DNA of 64,000 nucleotides, taken from NCBI GenBank assembly GCA_964058805.1, contig CAXKVV010000507.1, positions 1 through 64,000 on the forward strand, written 5' to 3'. The notes beneath the pieces are model-generated. The model saw only the letters and a list, made by a program, of their open reading frames with translations. It was not told the origin of the DNA and did not search any database. Numbering within the stretch: the first letter of the stretch is position 1; the number at the start of each line of letters is the position of its first letter. The position numbers and the translations under genes were made by a program. Shown piece after piece: positions 53,504 through 64,000 of this stretch. The DNA is from Schoenoplectus triqueter (Eukaryota > Streptophyta > Magnoliopsida > Poales > Cyperaceae).

Positions 53504-56500
53504 TTATGTGTCGCGAGCATATGGATCATCATCATCTTCTTCTTCTAAGTTTGACTCATTGATTAAGAGTCTATCAGTGTTGTCGCTTTCTATTTCTTCT
53601 ATCTCAGTAGATGTTGTTGACAATAGATTAATTGGATTGACAGATTGATTGTTGGGGTGAAGTGTTTGTTCCTCTTGAAAAACTTCTTCACCGTCTCCAA
53701 GAACTAACTTTCCTTTCTTCTGTGTTTTCATGGCCACCCACCAATTTTTTCTATCTCCCCTAGTCGACGCATATGGCAGATAATACACCTGTATTGTTTG
53801 CACTGCCAACACAAATGGATCGTAGTAGCGAAGCCGAGAAGCATGCTTAACCTCAACAATGCCACGTTCTTCATCATTCTTATCACCATTTATTATGTCA
53901 AACCAATCACATTTGAAAAGAAGCACCTTATTACCTCCTTCATAATTTAACTCAACCACTTCTTGGAGAATCCCGTAGTAGTCTTGTTGTGCCTCATTAT
54001 CGCCCGATTGTCCTTTAATACAGACGCCACTATTTACTGTTGATCTATCTTGACCATACGTCTTAGTGTGGAATTTGAAACCATTTATTTCATATCCACC
54101 ATAGCAAATTGCTTGTTTATCTGGCTTCAATGCAAGATTGCGAATGTCAGCATCAATCGTGCGATCATGATCAACCAATACCCTCTTTCGCAACCAATCA
54201 GCAAAATCACTGTCACGAAGTTTTTGTAAAGGATTACTAGATGTGACTTGTCCAGAGTCGATCTTAAATGTATCGAACTCCCTGCATATTACATCAACAA
54301 TCATATAATGGAGTTATTTCCAACCAGCATAACAACAGTAGCAAGAGTTTGTCCTAATTGAGTAACCCTAATTTACAAAAGAGTAAGATATGGTCTAATG
54401 AAGAACTCACTCTAAATACGGCTGAATCTCAGGGCAATTAAAAAGGACAAAGTTGTGTGCGGCAGTAAATTCTTTAGCATCAAGAGTTCTTCGGTTTCTC
54501 CGACCTATCGAGTGGCCATGCGCCTCAAATATTGACAATTTTTTTCTTGAAGGTTTTGTTCCCTCTTTTTTACGGTTTCCCTTGCTTGGTTGCTCGGCAA
54601 AATAAGATGAGCAATACGTAGATATTTCTCGGATGAGAGTTGCCTCGACAATTGAAGCCTCGACTCGTGCTTTGTTCTTCACCTTTAGTTTTGTATATTT
54701 GTTCTTTCTGCAAGTAATAACTTCACTTTAATTTTGATGATATGATGATGATATGATCCTATTAAGACCTAATAGAAAAGTATACCTTTCACATGCGTAC
54801 ATCCATCGGGGACCCACCGGCCCTCCTATCCTCGCCTCACGTGCAACATGTATGACTAAATGTTCCATAGAATCGAAGAAACTCGGTGGAAATTCCATTT
54901 TGAGCTTGCATATCGTTTTTATAATTTCTTTTTCAAGCTGATCCACACGGTTCGGGTCAAGCTCCTTTGCACATATTTCTCTAAAAAACTTTGAAATACT
55001 GCATAAAAGATCCCATATTGAATTGGGAACGAAATCTCGAAATGCAACCGGAAGAAGACGCTCTATGAATACGTGAAAATCATGGCTTTTAAGTCCACTT
55101 AGTGTGCAATTCGTCAGGTTGACACATCTCGACCAATTAGATGCATACCCATCCGGAAACCTAACAAGGTCCTTAAGCCACCTCATGACCTGACGCTTTT
55201 CGGAGAGAGCTAGGGCGTACGGAGCCTTGGGCTTATGATTATCCTCTGTTAGGTGTAATGAGGGTCGATTGCAATAAAGTTTTAAGTCCGCTCTAGACTT
55301 GACATTATCCTTGGTTTTGTTAGGTACGTCAAGGAGCATGTAAATCAAATTTTCAGCAAAATTTTTCTCCAAATGCATCAAGTCAATATTATGACGCAGC
55401 AAATTCTTTGACCAATATGGTAAACTAAAAAATATGCTTTTTTTTTGCCAATGGTGGGTTTGTCCATATCCCTCAATTTGGTCTAATTTTGTTGTTTTTC
55501 CCCATTTGATCGGTTCTAGTTTGTTTAATTCCTCCAACACTTCCTCCCCCGTCAACATTGGAGGTCGCGGATCATTATCGACCTCACCCTTTAGGAAATT
55601 GTTCACATCTTGGCGAAGTTCATCACTTTGATCTAGAAAACACCTATGACAACCAAACCACGTTGGTTTCATTCCATTGAAGAGGCGAAAGGATTTTATT
55701 TTACTCATGCAGTAAGGACATGCCATCCTTCCATGTGTACCCCACCCGCTTAGCATCTCGTAGGCTGGAAAATCGCTTACTGTCCACATTAGCGATGCCT
55801 TCATGATGAAATGTTGCTTCCTTGACACATCGTATGTTTCAACTCCATCCACCCACAACATTTTCAGCTCATCAACCAAGGGTTCTAAAAGTACGTCGAT
55901 ATCTCGGCCGGGATGGGTCGGTCCAGGAAGAAGCAGGGCAAGAAAGATTGTATCTTCTTTCATTAGAAGACCAGGAGGAAGATTATAAGGGAACAAAAAT
56001 ACCGGCCAACACGAATAAGACGCTGCATTTGAGCTGTATGGCTGAAATCCGTCAGTAGACAGCCCTAGTCTAACATTACGTACCTACAGCAAATGCATTC
56101 CTATTATAATATACATCAGCGACAAATAATAAGAATCTAAACAATGTTATACAAACCTCTTCGGTGAAATCTTCATGTAACTTATCAAATTCCAGCCAAG
56201 CATCACTATCAGCAGGGTGCACCATCATGTCGGGATTTTCTCGAGGACCTTCATCATGCCACCTCATATGGTTTGCAGTCTCTTTCGTCATATACAATCG
56301 TTGCAATCTCTCTGTGATTGGTAAATAGCGAAGGACCTTTTTCGCCCTAGGCTTTGCACTGGTGTTGGATTGTTCATACCTTGATTCGTGGCAAACATCA
56401 CACTCCGTCTTATATTTGTGTTCCTTGTGATACAACATGCAAAATTTCTCGCAGACATCTATTGTTTCGTATGCCATACCAAGTGCCTTCACCATTTTCT

Positions 56501-57122
56501 TTGATTGGTAAAAATTTTCCGGTAAATTTTCCTTTTCCGGAAGCATGCCTTTAATTAGAGCCATCATTCCATCAAAGCAACTCTGACTCATGTTGTGTTT
56601 GGATTTTAAATCTAGACATTTTGTAACGGCAGATAAGACGTTGTATCTTTCACATTGAATTTTGGTTGAACCTGAATCAATTTCCCATAAAGGCTCCTCA
56701 GATTTTATCAGCATGTCGAAGAAATCCTTTGCCTTTCCCCTAGGTGCCTCTTCTTCGTATCGAGCATCCCAACAGAAATCAGGACCCGCAGCATTTACAA
56801 GCATCTCATCCAACCGATCGGTCTCCCGATTCGCTGCTGTTGGAGGATTGGAACACGGCTCTCCGTGATGTGTCCATTGATAATAATTATCACAGAAACC
56901 TTGTTGATACAGATGCAGCCTAACAGTTTCCTCCGGATGACTGTAAAAGTTATGACATTTTTTACAGGGACATGAAACATACTTCTTATTATCTCTCTCG
57001 GTATAAAGTGAGGGATTGGAACAAGCTAGCTTCACCATTCTCTGCACACCTTCAACAAAGGCCGGATCCACTTTCCCATTGGACAACTTACGGTTGTACA
57101 TCCATTGACGATCCTCGGCCAT
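53504..57122 (-). CDS. TNP2: CACTA transposase TNP2, four inferred exons
   Basis: Inferred exons on the minus strand: 57122-56157, 56083-54786, 54707-54411 and 54281-53504, all with GT/AG borders and matching phases, giving about 1112 residues. The N-terminus has the transposase-associated domain (PF13963; WMYNRKLSNG, CPCKKC, WTHHGEP, residues ~7-88). The TNP2 catalytic domain (PF02992) spans about 215-450, with LGLSTDGFQPYSSNAASYSC across the first splice junction, LLPGPTHPGRDIDVLLEPLV and ACPYC. DUF4218 follows (LSGLKSHDFHVFIERLLPVA to MYACER, about 630-750), then DUF4216 (CDWFDIINGDKNDE, about 960-1070). The protein binds and cuts element ends in the nucleus. The domains and length are complete for the family. 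A further noncoding 5' exon may start near a TATA-like ATATATAT at about 57525. Splice sites are by inspection only. Confidence 0.85.
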
Positions 57123-57937
57123 TACTGGTTAAGTAATGAGGACAATTAGATTTGGACAATTACATTTGGACATTTGGACATTTGGAAATTAAATAGGGAA
57201 TAAGTTCAACAAACCTTTCTAAACTTTCTCTTTTGCTCAGCAGAAAGCTTTAGTTCATTCAGACCTTCAAAATCTGCATCATCAGTTTTTATACAATGAT
57301 CCAATAAAAGTATATAAGAAGCTATGTAGAGGGAGAGTTGATACTCTGGAGAATGAGAATTAGGAGAGGATCGGACAAGTGAGGAGAATCAGGAGAGGAT
57401 CGGAGCAACAGATCGGAGAATAGATGAAGTGGGAGAGATGGTAAGGAGAATGCGGCGGCTTAGTGAAGAGGCGAATGGGAGAAACCATGTAAATTTCTGA
57501 GAATGGGAGTAGTCTTCGTTCAGTCGATATATATTGGGGATAAATTTTACTATTTATTTCTTGAAACACTCACACCGATGAGAGATATATTCACAAAACT
57601 AGTTATGTTACCCACAGAAATAATGGCTCATGCCTCTTAACTAACAGACACCTTTTGGTGCGTACCCAACTTGTACGCGCAGTTTTAAAATTCACAAATA
57701 AACCAAAGCAGCCCAAAGCAGCCCAGAGTAATCTTCTCGGTTTGCTGCTATACCCAAAGAACCCAAACCAGTTTTTTGCAGTTAGAACATTGGAACAACT
57801 AGTACTTGCTAACTTAACTTAGAACAACCTAACATGAAACATCAGTCCAGTACTTCGTACTAATTACTACATAAATAAATTCATCAATTAATTACAAGCT
57901 TAAAAATCCTCCAGTGGCTTTTTACATGAAATTCAAC
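57123..57937. other. Promoter/leader of TNP2 and 3' end of the upstream element gene
   Basis: From 57123 to about 57530 on the minus strand there is a TC-rich leader (many TCCGATC and CTTCTC motifs) with a possible intron just before the TNP2 ATG. From about 57600 to 57937 lies the 3' untranslated part of the second element gene. The two genes are in the same orientation with roughly 800 bp between coding ends. Confidence 0.5.
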
Positions 57938-60900
57938 TTATTGTCCATGTCCACCGAGGGGTCCTTGCTTCCCGGCAGCATCATCTTGCTCTGTAGGTGT
58001 TGCCCCTTCTTGTCCTTGTTTCTGCAAAGGTCAAACACAAATAAACGTAGTGCTCAATTAAATTAAACCTATGTAATTTCAATTGCCATTAAACCAATTT
58101 GAGCCGTCAAAGAAAAGAGGGAGCTAAACCTTGCCCAGATTGTGCAAAGCACAGGTTTAACATTTTTCTTGATTGAAATTCCAGGCAGGGTTAACTCTTG
58201 AAATGCACAGGGTTTACCCCCTTTATCAAGCCAAAAAAACTGAAGATGTTAACCTTGTATTGTGTGATCAAAACCTTGGTTTAAATAGAATCCCACCAGT
58301 AAATGCACATAAATCCTATCCAATGCACAGGTAACTATCACTACAAATTTTAACTCTTGAAGCTGTGAAAGTAAGAACTACGAAATTTTACAGAGGTTAA
58401 GCAGCTTACATGTAAGGCTGGAGGATTCATCCCTGTAGCTTGTAGTATCATCTGGATGCATGTCTTATTGTACTCGTCATTTCTTCGAAGTTCTTCCAAT
58501 TGGGCTTTGTGTCGCCTCTCCTGGGCAGCCAGCAGGCCATCTACATCTTCGCGCGTGTACAAACCTTTCAAACTCTCTGCAGTGGTGGCTGTGCTTCTTG
58601 TAGGGGACGGTTCTGGTTGAAGTTTCGACTCGATCTCCGCGTTTTTCTTGCTGATTCTAGAGCGGTTCCCGAGTCCAAATAGCCTCTCTCGCTTCTCACC
58701 CCCCACAGCAATCTCCCAGAGCTCTTCATCAGTTAACTCTCCGCCATACACTGCTTTGATATCGTCAAACATCTCCTACAATTACACATCAAATCAGGAA
58801 TTGGCATCAGTATGAAGGACACACTAGAACAATTACACATGACCAGCTTCAAATACTCAAAAAAGCAAAAGTTCATATAATTAATTGGTTTTTTTTTTTT
58901 TGCAAGGCATCATGTTGTAAGATTAGATGGTAAAGTATAACCAATGCCATAACAGATATTAGGGTCAGGTGCAATGTATGATGCACAAAGACATCATTAA
59001 TTCACCTCTTTCTCTTTTTATTAACATGAGCTGCCTGTTTCCCCCCCCCCCCCTCTTTCTCTTTTTAATTATAAAAGCAATGTTGAAGAAAAATGCAATA
59101 AACAAACAAACATATTAAATTTAAGACAAGTCTATCTGTAATAAAAAGAGAATATTATTTATACCGCAGCCTTTTTTGCCTTCTCATTGACGTACACCCT
59201 TCCATTTGGTGTATTCCTCGTGTGTGTCGCATCAAACAATTCCTTAACTCCGACATCACCGCCTTCTTCGCCAAGCTTAGCTTTCTACAATTTGCATGCA
59301 TTCCACACTTATATTTCTGGTTTTGCAATGACATGCATATTTTATGTAATATAATTAAAATGGTATCCATACCAACGACTCCTTGTGCGCATACATGCTT
59401 CGTGATCCTCCCACGTGATGAACTATGGGCCCTCCCTTTGTCATGTTCTCCCGCACCGTGATACTGTTCTTTACCCATTTTTCCTTACCCCATATGTCAC
59501 AGAGTCCATTCCAGTGCTGCACATTCTTACACCATAGCGGAGGGTGTTCTTTCCATTCCTCCTTGTCGTCCCCGTATTTCTCCTTGCAATTAGACCTCCG
59601 CTCTGTAAGTTCAGTGGTGTACACGCTCGCTGCAATTGCCTCATATACATCCAAGCAGCGCCTCACTTTCTCCTCGGGCCCCCACGTGTATCTCTGAAGG
59701 AACTTTCGAAGGATCTTCAACCTGTCAGCAACCGAGAACATGTTGTACGACCTGTAAGGTCCCGGCATGTTCTCCACAGCGAGGAGCCTTATTGTGGTCT
59801 TAACCTTAGTGCATCGGGGTGACGTGGCGAACTCGCCGTCCCCAACGACCGTCAATTTGGGTCTGGCCTGTGGCGGCACTGGTTCAGCTTTTTTTGCTAG
59901 CCCCCGCCCGCGTCGAACTTGGTCCCCCTTTTTGTTACGGACCCGTGTCCGTTTCTCCATACCTAGTACGGTTTCTGCATCTAGGTCCTGTCCAGCTGCT
60001 TCCAGGGCTTCAGCCACACAGCTGAGGGAGAGGACTGTGTGCTGCAGGCGAAACCTCCTCGATCCATCATCCTCAACCGCAGTTGAATGTTGGAAGTGCT
60101 CATCGGTTGAGTCCGTGTCAGTCGAGTTCCGAGATTCTTGAACGGACTGGCTATAGTCCTCGTCACCCGAAGGTTTCAACAGCTCTTCAGTGGAGTCCCC
60201 GGACTCCTGGCAATGCATTAATTATATGATGATGATTAGAATCAGTTTTGGATTTAATACAGATGAAGGCATGTAAAAAATTAAAAAAATGGAAGGCGAC
60301 AGACAGTGGTCAAAACACCGGGAATAGATAAAGAAGTTACAAGTTATAATTGATTACATGGGACCCAAGCAATTTACCTCATCATCAGTATTTGGTTGCG
60401 TGCGAGGCCTCTTCCTCTTCGGCGACGAACCTTCTACAGCCGGTTGCAAAGCCGCAAGGCTTCTCGTCAGGATGCGTCTTGGTGCCTTGGCTGGTGGTGC
60501 CTTGGCCTTTGGCATCACGGCCGGTGGTGACTGGGCTTGTGCCAGCTCTGCTTTTTTCGGCTTGGCTGGTGCTGCCCTGGCAGCTGCTGCCTTAGCCAGT
60601 GCCGACCTAGCCGGGGGTGGCTTGGCTTGTGCCGATGGCGGCGTTGGACGTGGCGGGTTGGCAGCTGATGGCTTGGCAGGTGGGTCCTTGGTTGTTGGTG
60701 GCTTCGCAGGTGGGTCCTGGGCGGTTGGGGGCTTGGCTGGTTGTTTCTCGGCGGTTGGTTGCTTGGCAGGTGGGTCCTCAGTTGTTGGTGGCTTCGCAAG
60801 TGGGTCCTCGGTGGTTGGGGGCTTGGCTGGTTGTTTCTCGGCGGTTGGTTGCTTGGCAGGTGGGTCCTCGGTTGTTGGTGGCTTCGCAGGTGGGTCCTCG

Positions 60901-62440
60901 GCGGTTGGGGTGTTGGCTGATTGTTTCTCGGCGGTTGGTTGCTTGGCAGGTGGGTCCTCGGTTGTTGGTGGCTTCGCAGGTGGGTCCTCGGCGGTTGGGG
61001 TGTTGGCTGATTGTTTCTCGGCGGTTGGTTGCTTGGCAGGTGGGTCCTCAGTTGTTGGTGGCTTCGCAGGTGGGTCCTCGGTGGTTGGGGGCTTGGCTGG
61101 TTGTTTCTCGGCTGGTGGTTGCTTGGCAGGTGGGTCCTCGGTTGTTGGTGGCCGGCTTACATTCGACTTCCTCCGTGGTGGCGGCCGGCGTCCAAAATAC
61201 GTCCTGCTTTCAAACAACGGCTTGATTACTTCCTCCTCAGCGGGTCTTTTCTTTCCTCGAGGCGGCCTGGGTCCAAAAAACACCTTGGTCAAAGTAGGCG
61301 CGGTTGGTGCTGGTGGTGGGCCTGCATGTGCCGGCTTCAATGATCTTTGGGCCTGCTGGTGAAGGTTCACAGTGTATCACAAATTTGTGGATAATCTTAA
61401 TTTGAGTAAAACAAGGCTTGATTGTCAGCTCAGTTATCTGAGCCTAAACTAAACAATTTGCCCAAGTTAAAATCCAAGCAGTTTATTCCAATAAGAAATA
61501 AATTGAGCAAACCATTAGTAATCATGTCCATCCAGAAGATGCAATTTAACTTTATCATCACTAATCGAGAAGAAAAAATTTATTGAATGAGATGTGTCTA
61601 CCTTATCTTCCTTATCTTGTATCCTGCAAGGGCTCTCTGGGGAAGGTCCTTCTTCTGCCTGTTTCGAAACCGAGCTGCTCCTGGTCGTCATGCGTCCGGA
61701 TGCCGCCTTGGCTTGTGCCGGCTCAGTTGGTGCTGGTGGTGGGCCTGCATGTGCCGGCTTCAATGATCTTTGGGCCTGCTGGTGGAGGTTCACAGTGTAT
61801 CACAAATTTGTGGATAATCTTAATTTGAGTAAAACAAGGCTTGATTGTCAGCTCAGTTATCTGAGCCTAAATTAAACAATTTGCCCAAGTTAAAATCCAA
61901 GCAGTTTATTCCAATAAGAAATAAATTGAGCAAACCATTAGTAATCATGTCCATCCAGAAGATGCAATTTAACTTTATCATCACTAATCGAGAAGAAAAA
62001 ATTTATCGAAGAGATGTGTCTACCTTATCTTCCTTATCTTGTAGCCTGCAAGGCCTCTTTGGGGAAGGTCCTTCTTCTGCCTGTTGCGAAGCCGAGTTGC
62101 TCCTGGTCCTCATGCGTCCGGATGCCGCCTTGGCTTGTGCCGGCTCAGTTGGTGCTGACTCGGCGGTTGTCCTTGCCGGTTTGGCTGGAGTCACCTCATC
62201 TGAGACGTCGGTATCTGGGACCCATAAGGGGGTGCCAGGCTTCAACGAGAGTTTGGGAGTTACACCGGCTTTATAAACCCGGTACGTGTCTGGATGTACT
62301 GTGGTAGAGTACTTTTGACCAGGCGGCAGCTGCCATGTTACACAATCCTTCAACTGCTCTGCCAGAGATGAAGGTGCCGGCCCACGTGCTATGGCAGCAG
62401 CCTGTGCAGCGGCCTTCGAACGAGTTAAACGTCCTGCCAT
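57938..62440 (-). CDS. CACTA second gene, Ptta/En-Spm (Transposase_24) protein, seven inferred exons
   Basis: Inferred minus-strand exons: 62440-62024, 61775-61602, 61352-60378, 60206-59373, 59284-59165, 58775-58410 and 58021-57938. All have GT/AG borders and every junction is phase 0, giving about 989 residues. Exon 1 begins MAGRLTRSKAAAQAAAIARG. Exon 3 is a proline/alanine-rich region with five 30-residue repeats (PPAKQPTAEK...PPTTED). Exons 4-6 carry the plant transposase Ptta/En/Spm domain (PF03004): WNGLCDIWGKEKWVKNSITV, HHVGGSRSMYAHKESL, then ELFDATHTRNTPNGRVYVNE and GELTDEELWEIAVGG. The last part of exon 6 is a coiled-coil-like stretch (LAAQERRHKAQLEELRRNDE). In En/Spm elements the second protein binds subterminal repeats and assists TNP2. 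That role is inferred. A noncoding exon ends at 62965 (CTG|GTAAGA) and joins 62444. Confidence 0.75.
59041..59053. repeat. C13 homopolymer in an intron
   Basis: A run of 13 C in the intron between exons 5 and 6 of the second CACTA gene. A similar C14 run lies at 62529-62542 in the 5' UTR intron. Such runs are prone to sequencing error. Confidence 0.8.
60690..61150 (-). repeat. 90-bp tandem repeat encoding a 30-residue Pro-rich unit
   Basis: About five copies with a 90-bp period inside exon 3 of the second CACTA gene. Each unit contains three related decapeptides of the form PPAKxPT(A/T)E(D/K). The frame is kept in every copy. The opposite strand is also open through the array, which explains the long plus-strand ORF there. 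Confidence 0.85.
61303..62146 (-). repeat. 422-bp tandem duplication of an exon-intron unit
   Basis: 61303-61724 and 61725-62146 are near-identical. Each unit contains the start of one exon, a complete intron, and the end of the previous exon of the second CACTA gene. The duplication therefore created a new exon (61775-61602) whose two splice sites and phase 0 are intact, encoding a second copy of AKAASGRMxTRSxS...EEGPSP...QDKEDK. Confidence 0.8.
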
Positions 62441-62443
62441 CAC

Positions 62444-63250
62444 CCTGTAAATATCGTATGACTGTTAACAAAAAAAATCATTAAGTATTTCAACTAGTAA
62501 ATAGTATGTTAACAGGTCAGGCACTTCTCCCCCCCCCCCCCCTTTTTAACTAATAGCCAACAGATGCAAGTATATGAACTGAAAATGAATTCACACGGGA
62601 TGCCAACCTATGTTCATGCAAAAATAAAAAGGATGCAGCACTGAAAGTATATATTATTATGCAATTGAGATGCAAACCTTACCAAAAAAAAAGGAAAAGG
62701 CTATCAATGAAACAAACTTACCAAAACCAAAATGAAAATGTACCAAAATGAAAATGCACCAAATCTAAAATAGATGTTGGGTTCAGATCTATCGGGTCTT
62801 ATACAAGTTTATGAAGAGAAGTACCAAATCAAACTCTGTAAGTCGATTACAGGAGCATCATCGTCAAATGACAAAAATGGAAGTACAAATTCGCATCACT
62901 GAACAAAATCAAACTATGAGTACTACTGGATGTAATCTAATAAGAGCACGGGACTAGATCTTACCAGGAGAAGCGAAGTCGGCCAATTTCTTCACCGAGA
63001 GAGCTAGGGTTTCGATCGAGGGTTCTCCGCCAATAGAGCTGGTGGCTTCGGATCTAGGGTTTCGATCTGCCAATTCTCCACCGAGAGAGAGGGGTTTTGG
63101 TTGCGTGCGGGATGATTCAAGGGCGGAGTAAAATGAGAGTCGAGAGAGGCGAAGTTCTTCACCGAGAGAGAGAGGGTTTTGGGAGCTAATAGGATTTAGA
63201 GCTAATAGGATTTAGAGCTGGGGTTTCTAATGAGCAAGGGGATTTAGGCA
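62444..63250 (-). promoter_or_regulatory. 5' UTR, UTR intron and promoter region of the second CACTA gene
   Basis: On the minus strand the leader (about 63240-62966) has repeated AGAGAGCTAGGGTTTCGATC-type and CTCTCTCGGTG motifs, a donor at 62965 and an acceptor at 62445. TATA-like motifs lie further up (for example TATAAGG near 63430 and TTATATGG near 63336). There is a C14 tract at 62529-62542. Confidence 0.5.
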
Positions 63251-64000
63251 GTTCGATCTTATTTTAGCGGCTCTGATGAGCAAGGGGATTTTTGGTATTA
63301 TACATCATAACCGTTCAATTGTGATCTGACGGTCCATATAACCCAGCAGAGAGCTGAGCTCAGCAGAGGATGTGATGCGTTTTTGGGAGATGGACAACAT
63401 TAAATGGAAGGACGTCGCCTGTTCTTCTTCCTTATATTTAAATTGTACCTATTTTGAACACAATTTTGAAAGCATATTGTAAAAAATTAGATTTTACATT
63501 TTACAAATGAATTTATATTAATTAATGACCAATCAAAGAAATGTAGACTTTCATGAGAAATAAAAATAATAATAATTATAATGAAATAATTATAAAAAAG
63601 ACAAATAATAATAATAATAATGATAAGTGTAAATTATATTATCTAAATTACAAAGTAATTATATATAAAAAATGTTTATTAAAATTTTGAGATTTGTACA
63701 AGGATTCTATTTAATTTCTTCATGTATTATTTAAGTTAAGATAATTCATTTAAGTTTGAATTAAATAGAGAAATTGATTAATATGTAATTAATTGGTATT
63801 TATTTTGAAATGAAGATGATAAGTTTGAATTTAAATTATAGAGAAATTGAACAATATTTAATTATTTGATATTCATTTTAAATCCAGAGTTGGTTGTTTA
63901 AATCAATTCTTAATTATTTGAGAATATTTTCGTTACTTATTTTATTATAAGTGTAATTAATTATTCATGTTCATTTAATTTAAACTCGTTTAATATTAGT
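63251..64000. other. AT-rich right margin
   Basis: Past about 63420 the sequence becomes very AT-rich, with an (AAT)n tract at 63565-63622. No CACTA terminus, gene or other repeat end could be recognised before the window ends. Confidence 0.45.

Larger units (their letters stand above)
52646..63250 (-). mobile_element. Large CACTA element with two apparently intact genes (right end not found)
   Basis: The left terminus is CACTACTAGAATTGTTGATA at 52646. The adjacent 350 bp contain repeated 'TTTCTGTGGAA' / 'TTTCCGTGG' / 'ACGGAAAT' subterminal motifs. Two genes on the minus strand follow: TNP2 transposase (57122-53504) and a Ptta/En-Spm family protein (62440-57938). The 5' terminus should lie right of 63250, but no inverted CACTACTAGAAT was found before the window ends. 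Either the element continues beyond, is truncated, or the second gene belongs to another insertion. Both genes lack stops or frameshifts in the inferred exons, so the element may be young. Confidence 0.7.

Noticed and set aside
59544..60141. Overlapping plus-strand ORFs of 68-124 codons
   Set aside because: Antisense of exon 4 of the second CACTA gene, with no independent support.
60358..61362. 334-codon plus-strand ORF, glycine-rich
   Set aside because: It is the antisense of the proline-rich 90-bp repeat in exon 3 of the CACTA gene. The repeat keeps both strands open. No splice or promoter evidence supports the plus strand.
63251..64000. Search for the right terminus of the large CACTA element
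   Set aside because: No inverted CACTACTAGAAT was found. The AT-rich tail does not show the subterminal motifs seen at the left end.

Overview
This is nuclear DNA from a flowering plant. It is very AT-rich, its genes have eukaryotic structure, and it carries almost every class of plant transposable element, including CACTA elements, a MULE, hAT and other MITEs, a Helitron candidate, LINE, Ty1/copia and Ty3/gypsy. One element contains degenerate Arabidopsis-type (CCCTAAA) telomere-like repeats. The species cannot be named from the sequence alone.

The only clear host genes are three intronless 3-ketoacyl-CoA synthases (KCS) at 10598-12001 (+), 32862-34271 (+) and 48980-50395 (-). They encode 467, 469 and 471 residues, look most like the KCS12/KCS19 branch, and all keep the Cys-His-Asn catalytic residues. 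KCS enzymes perform the first, chain-length-determining condensation of very-long-chain fatty acid elongation in the ER, for waxes, cutin/suberin, sphingolipids or seed lipids. The three are local duplicates now separated by 15-20 kb of transposon debris. Each has a TATA-like motif about 105-115 bp upstream of the ATG.

Layout: 1-10 kb holds a LINE relic, a microsatellite-bearing MITE, a decayed MULE with long inverted ends and a nested hAT MITE, and two more hAT MITEs. KCS copy 1 follows at 10.6-12.0 kb. From 13 to 21 kb come a hAT-like MITE, a decayed LINE, an inverted-repeat MITE split by a small CACTA element, and a 3.1-kb defective CACTA. From 22 to 28 kb lies a retrotransposon nest: a gypsy fragment abuts a copia fragment, which was itself invaded by a solo LTR and by a complete copia-type element that has gag, no pol and an unrelated second ORF. 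KCS copy 2 is at 32.9-34.3 kb. From 34.7 to 38.8 kb a CACTA sits inside a CACTA, together with a palindromic MITE. From 39.5 to 48.2 kb are an AT satellite, more palindromic MITEs, a copia 3' half with its LTR, a perfect hairpin and a 1.5-kb MITE full of ATT microsatellite. KCS copy 3 is at 49.0-50.4 kb. A small Helitron candidate precedes a large CACTA element (from 52646 to at least 63.2 kb) with two apparently intact minus-strand genes: a four-exon TNP2 transposase and a seven-exon Ptta/En-Spm protein with a 30-residue proline-rich repeat.

The most unusual items are the gag-only copia element with a foreign-looking lysine-rich ORF, palindromic MITEs embedded in (TA)n microsatellites, a MITE family that carries its own (AAT)n microsatellite, four W-box motifs just upstream of KCS copy 2, and the intact CACTA with an exon-intron tandem duplication. 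Exon structures, identities and repeat boundaries were read by eye without alignment tools.
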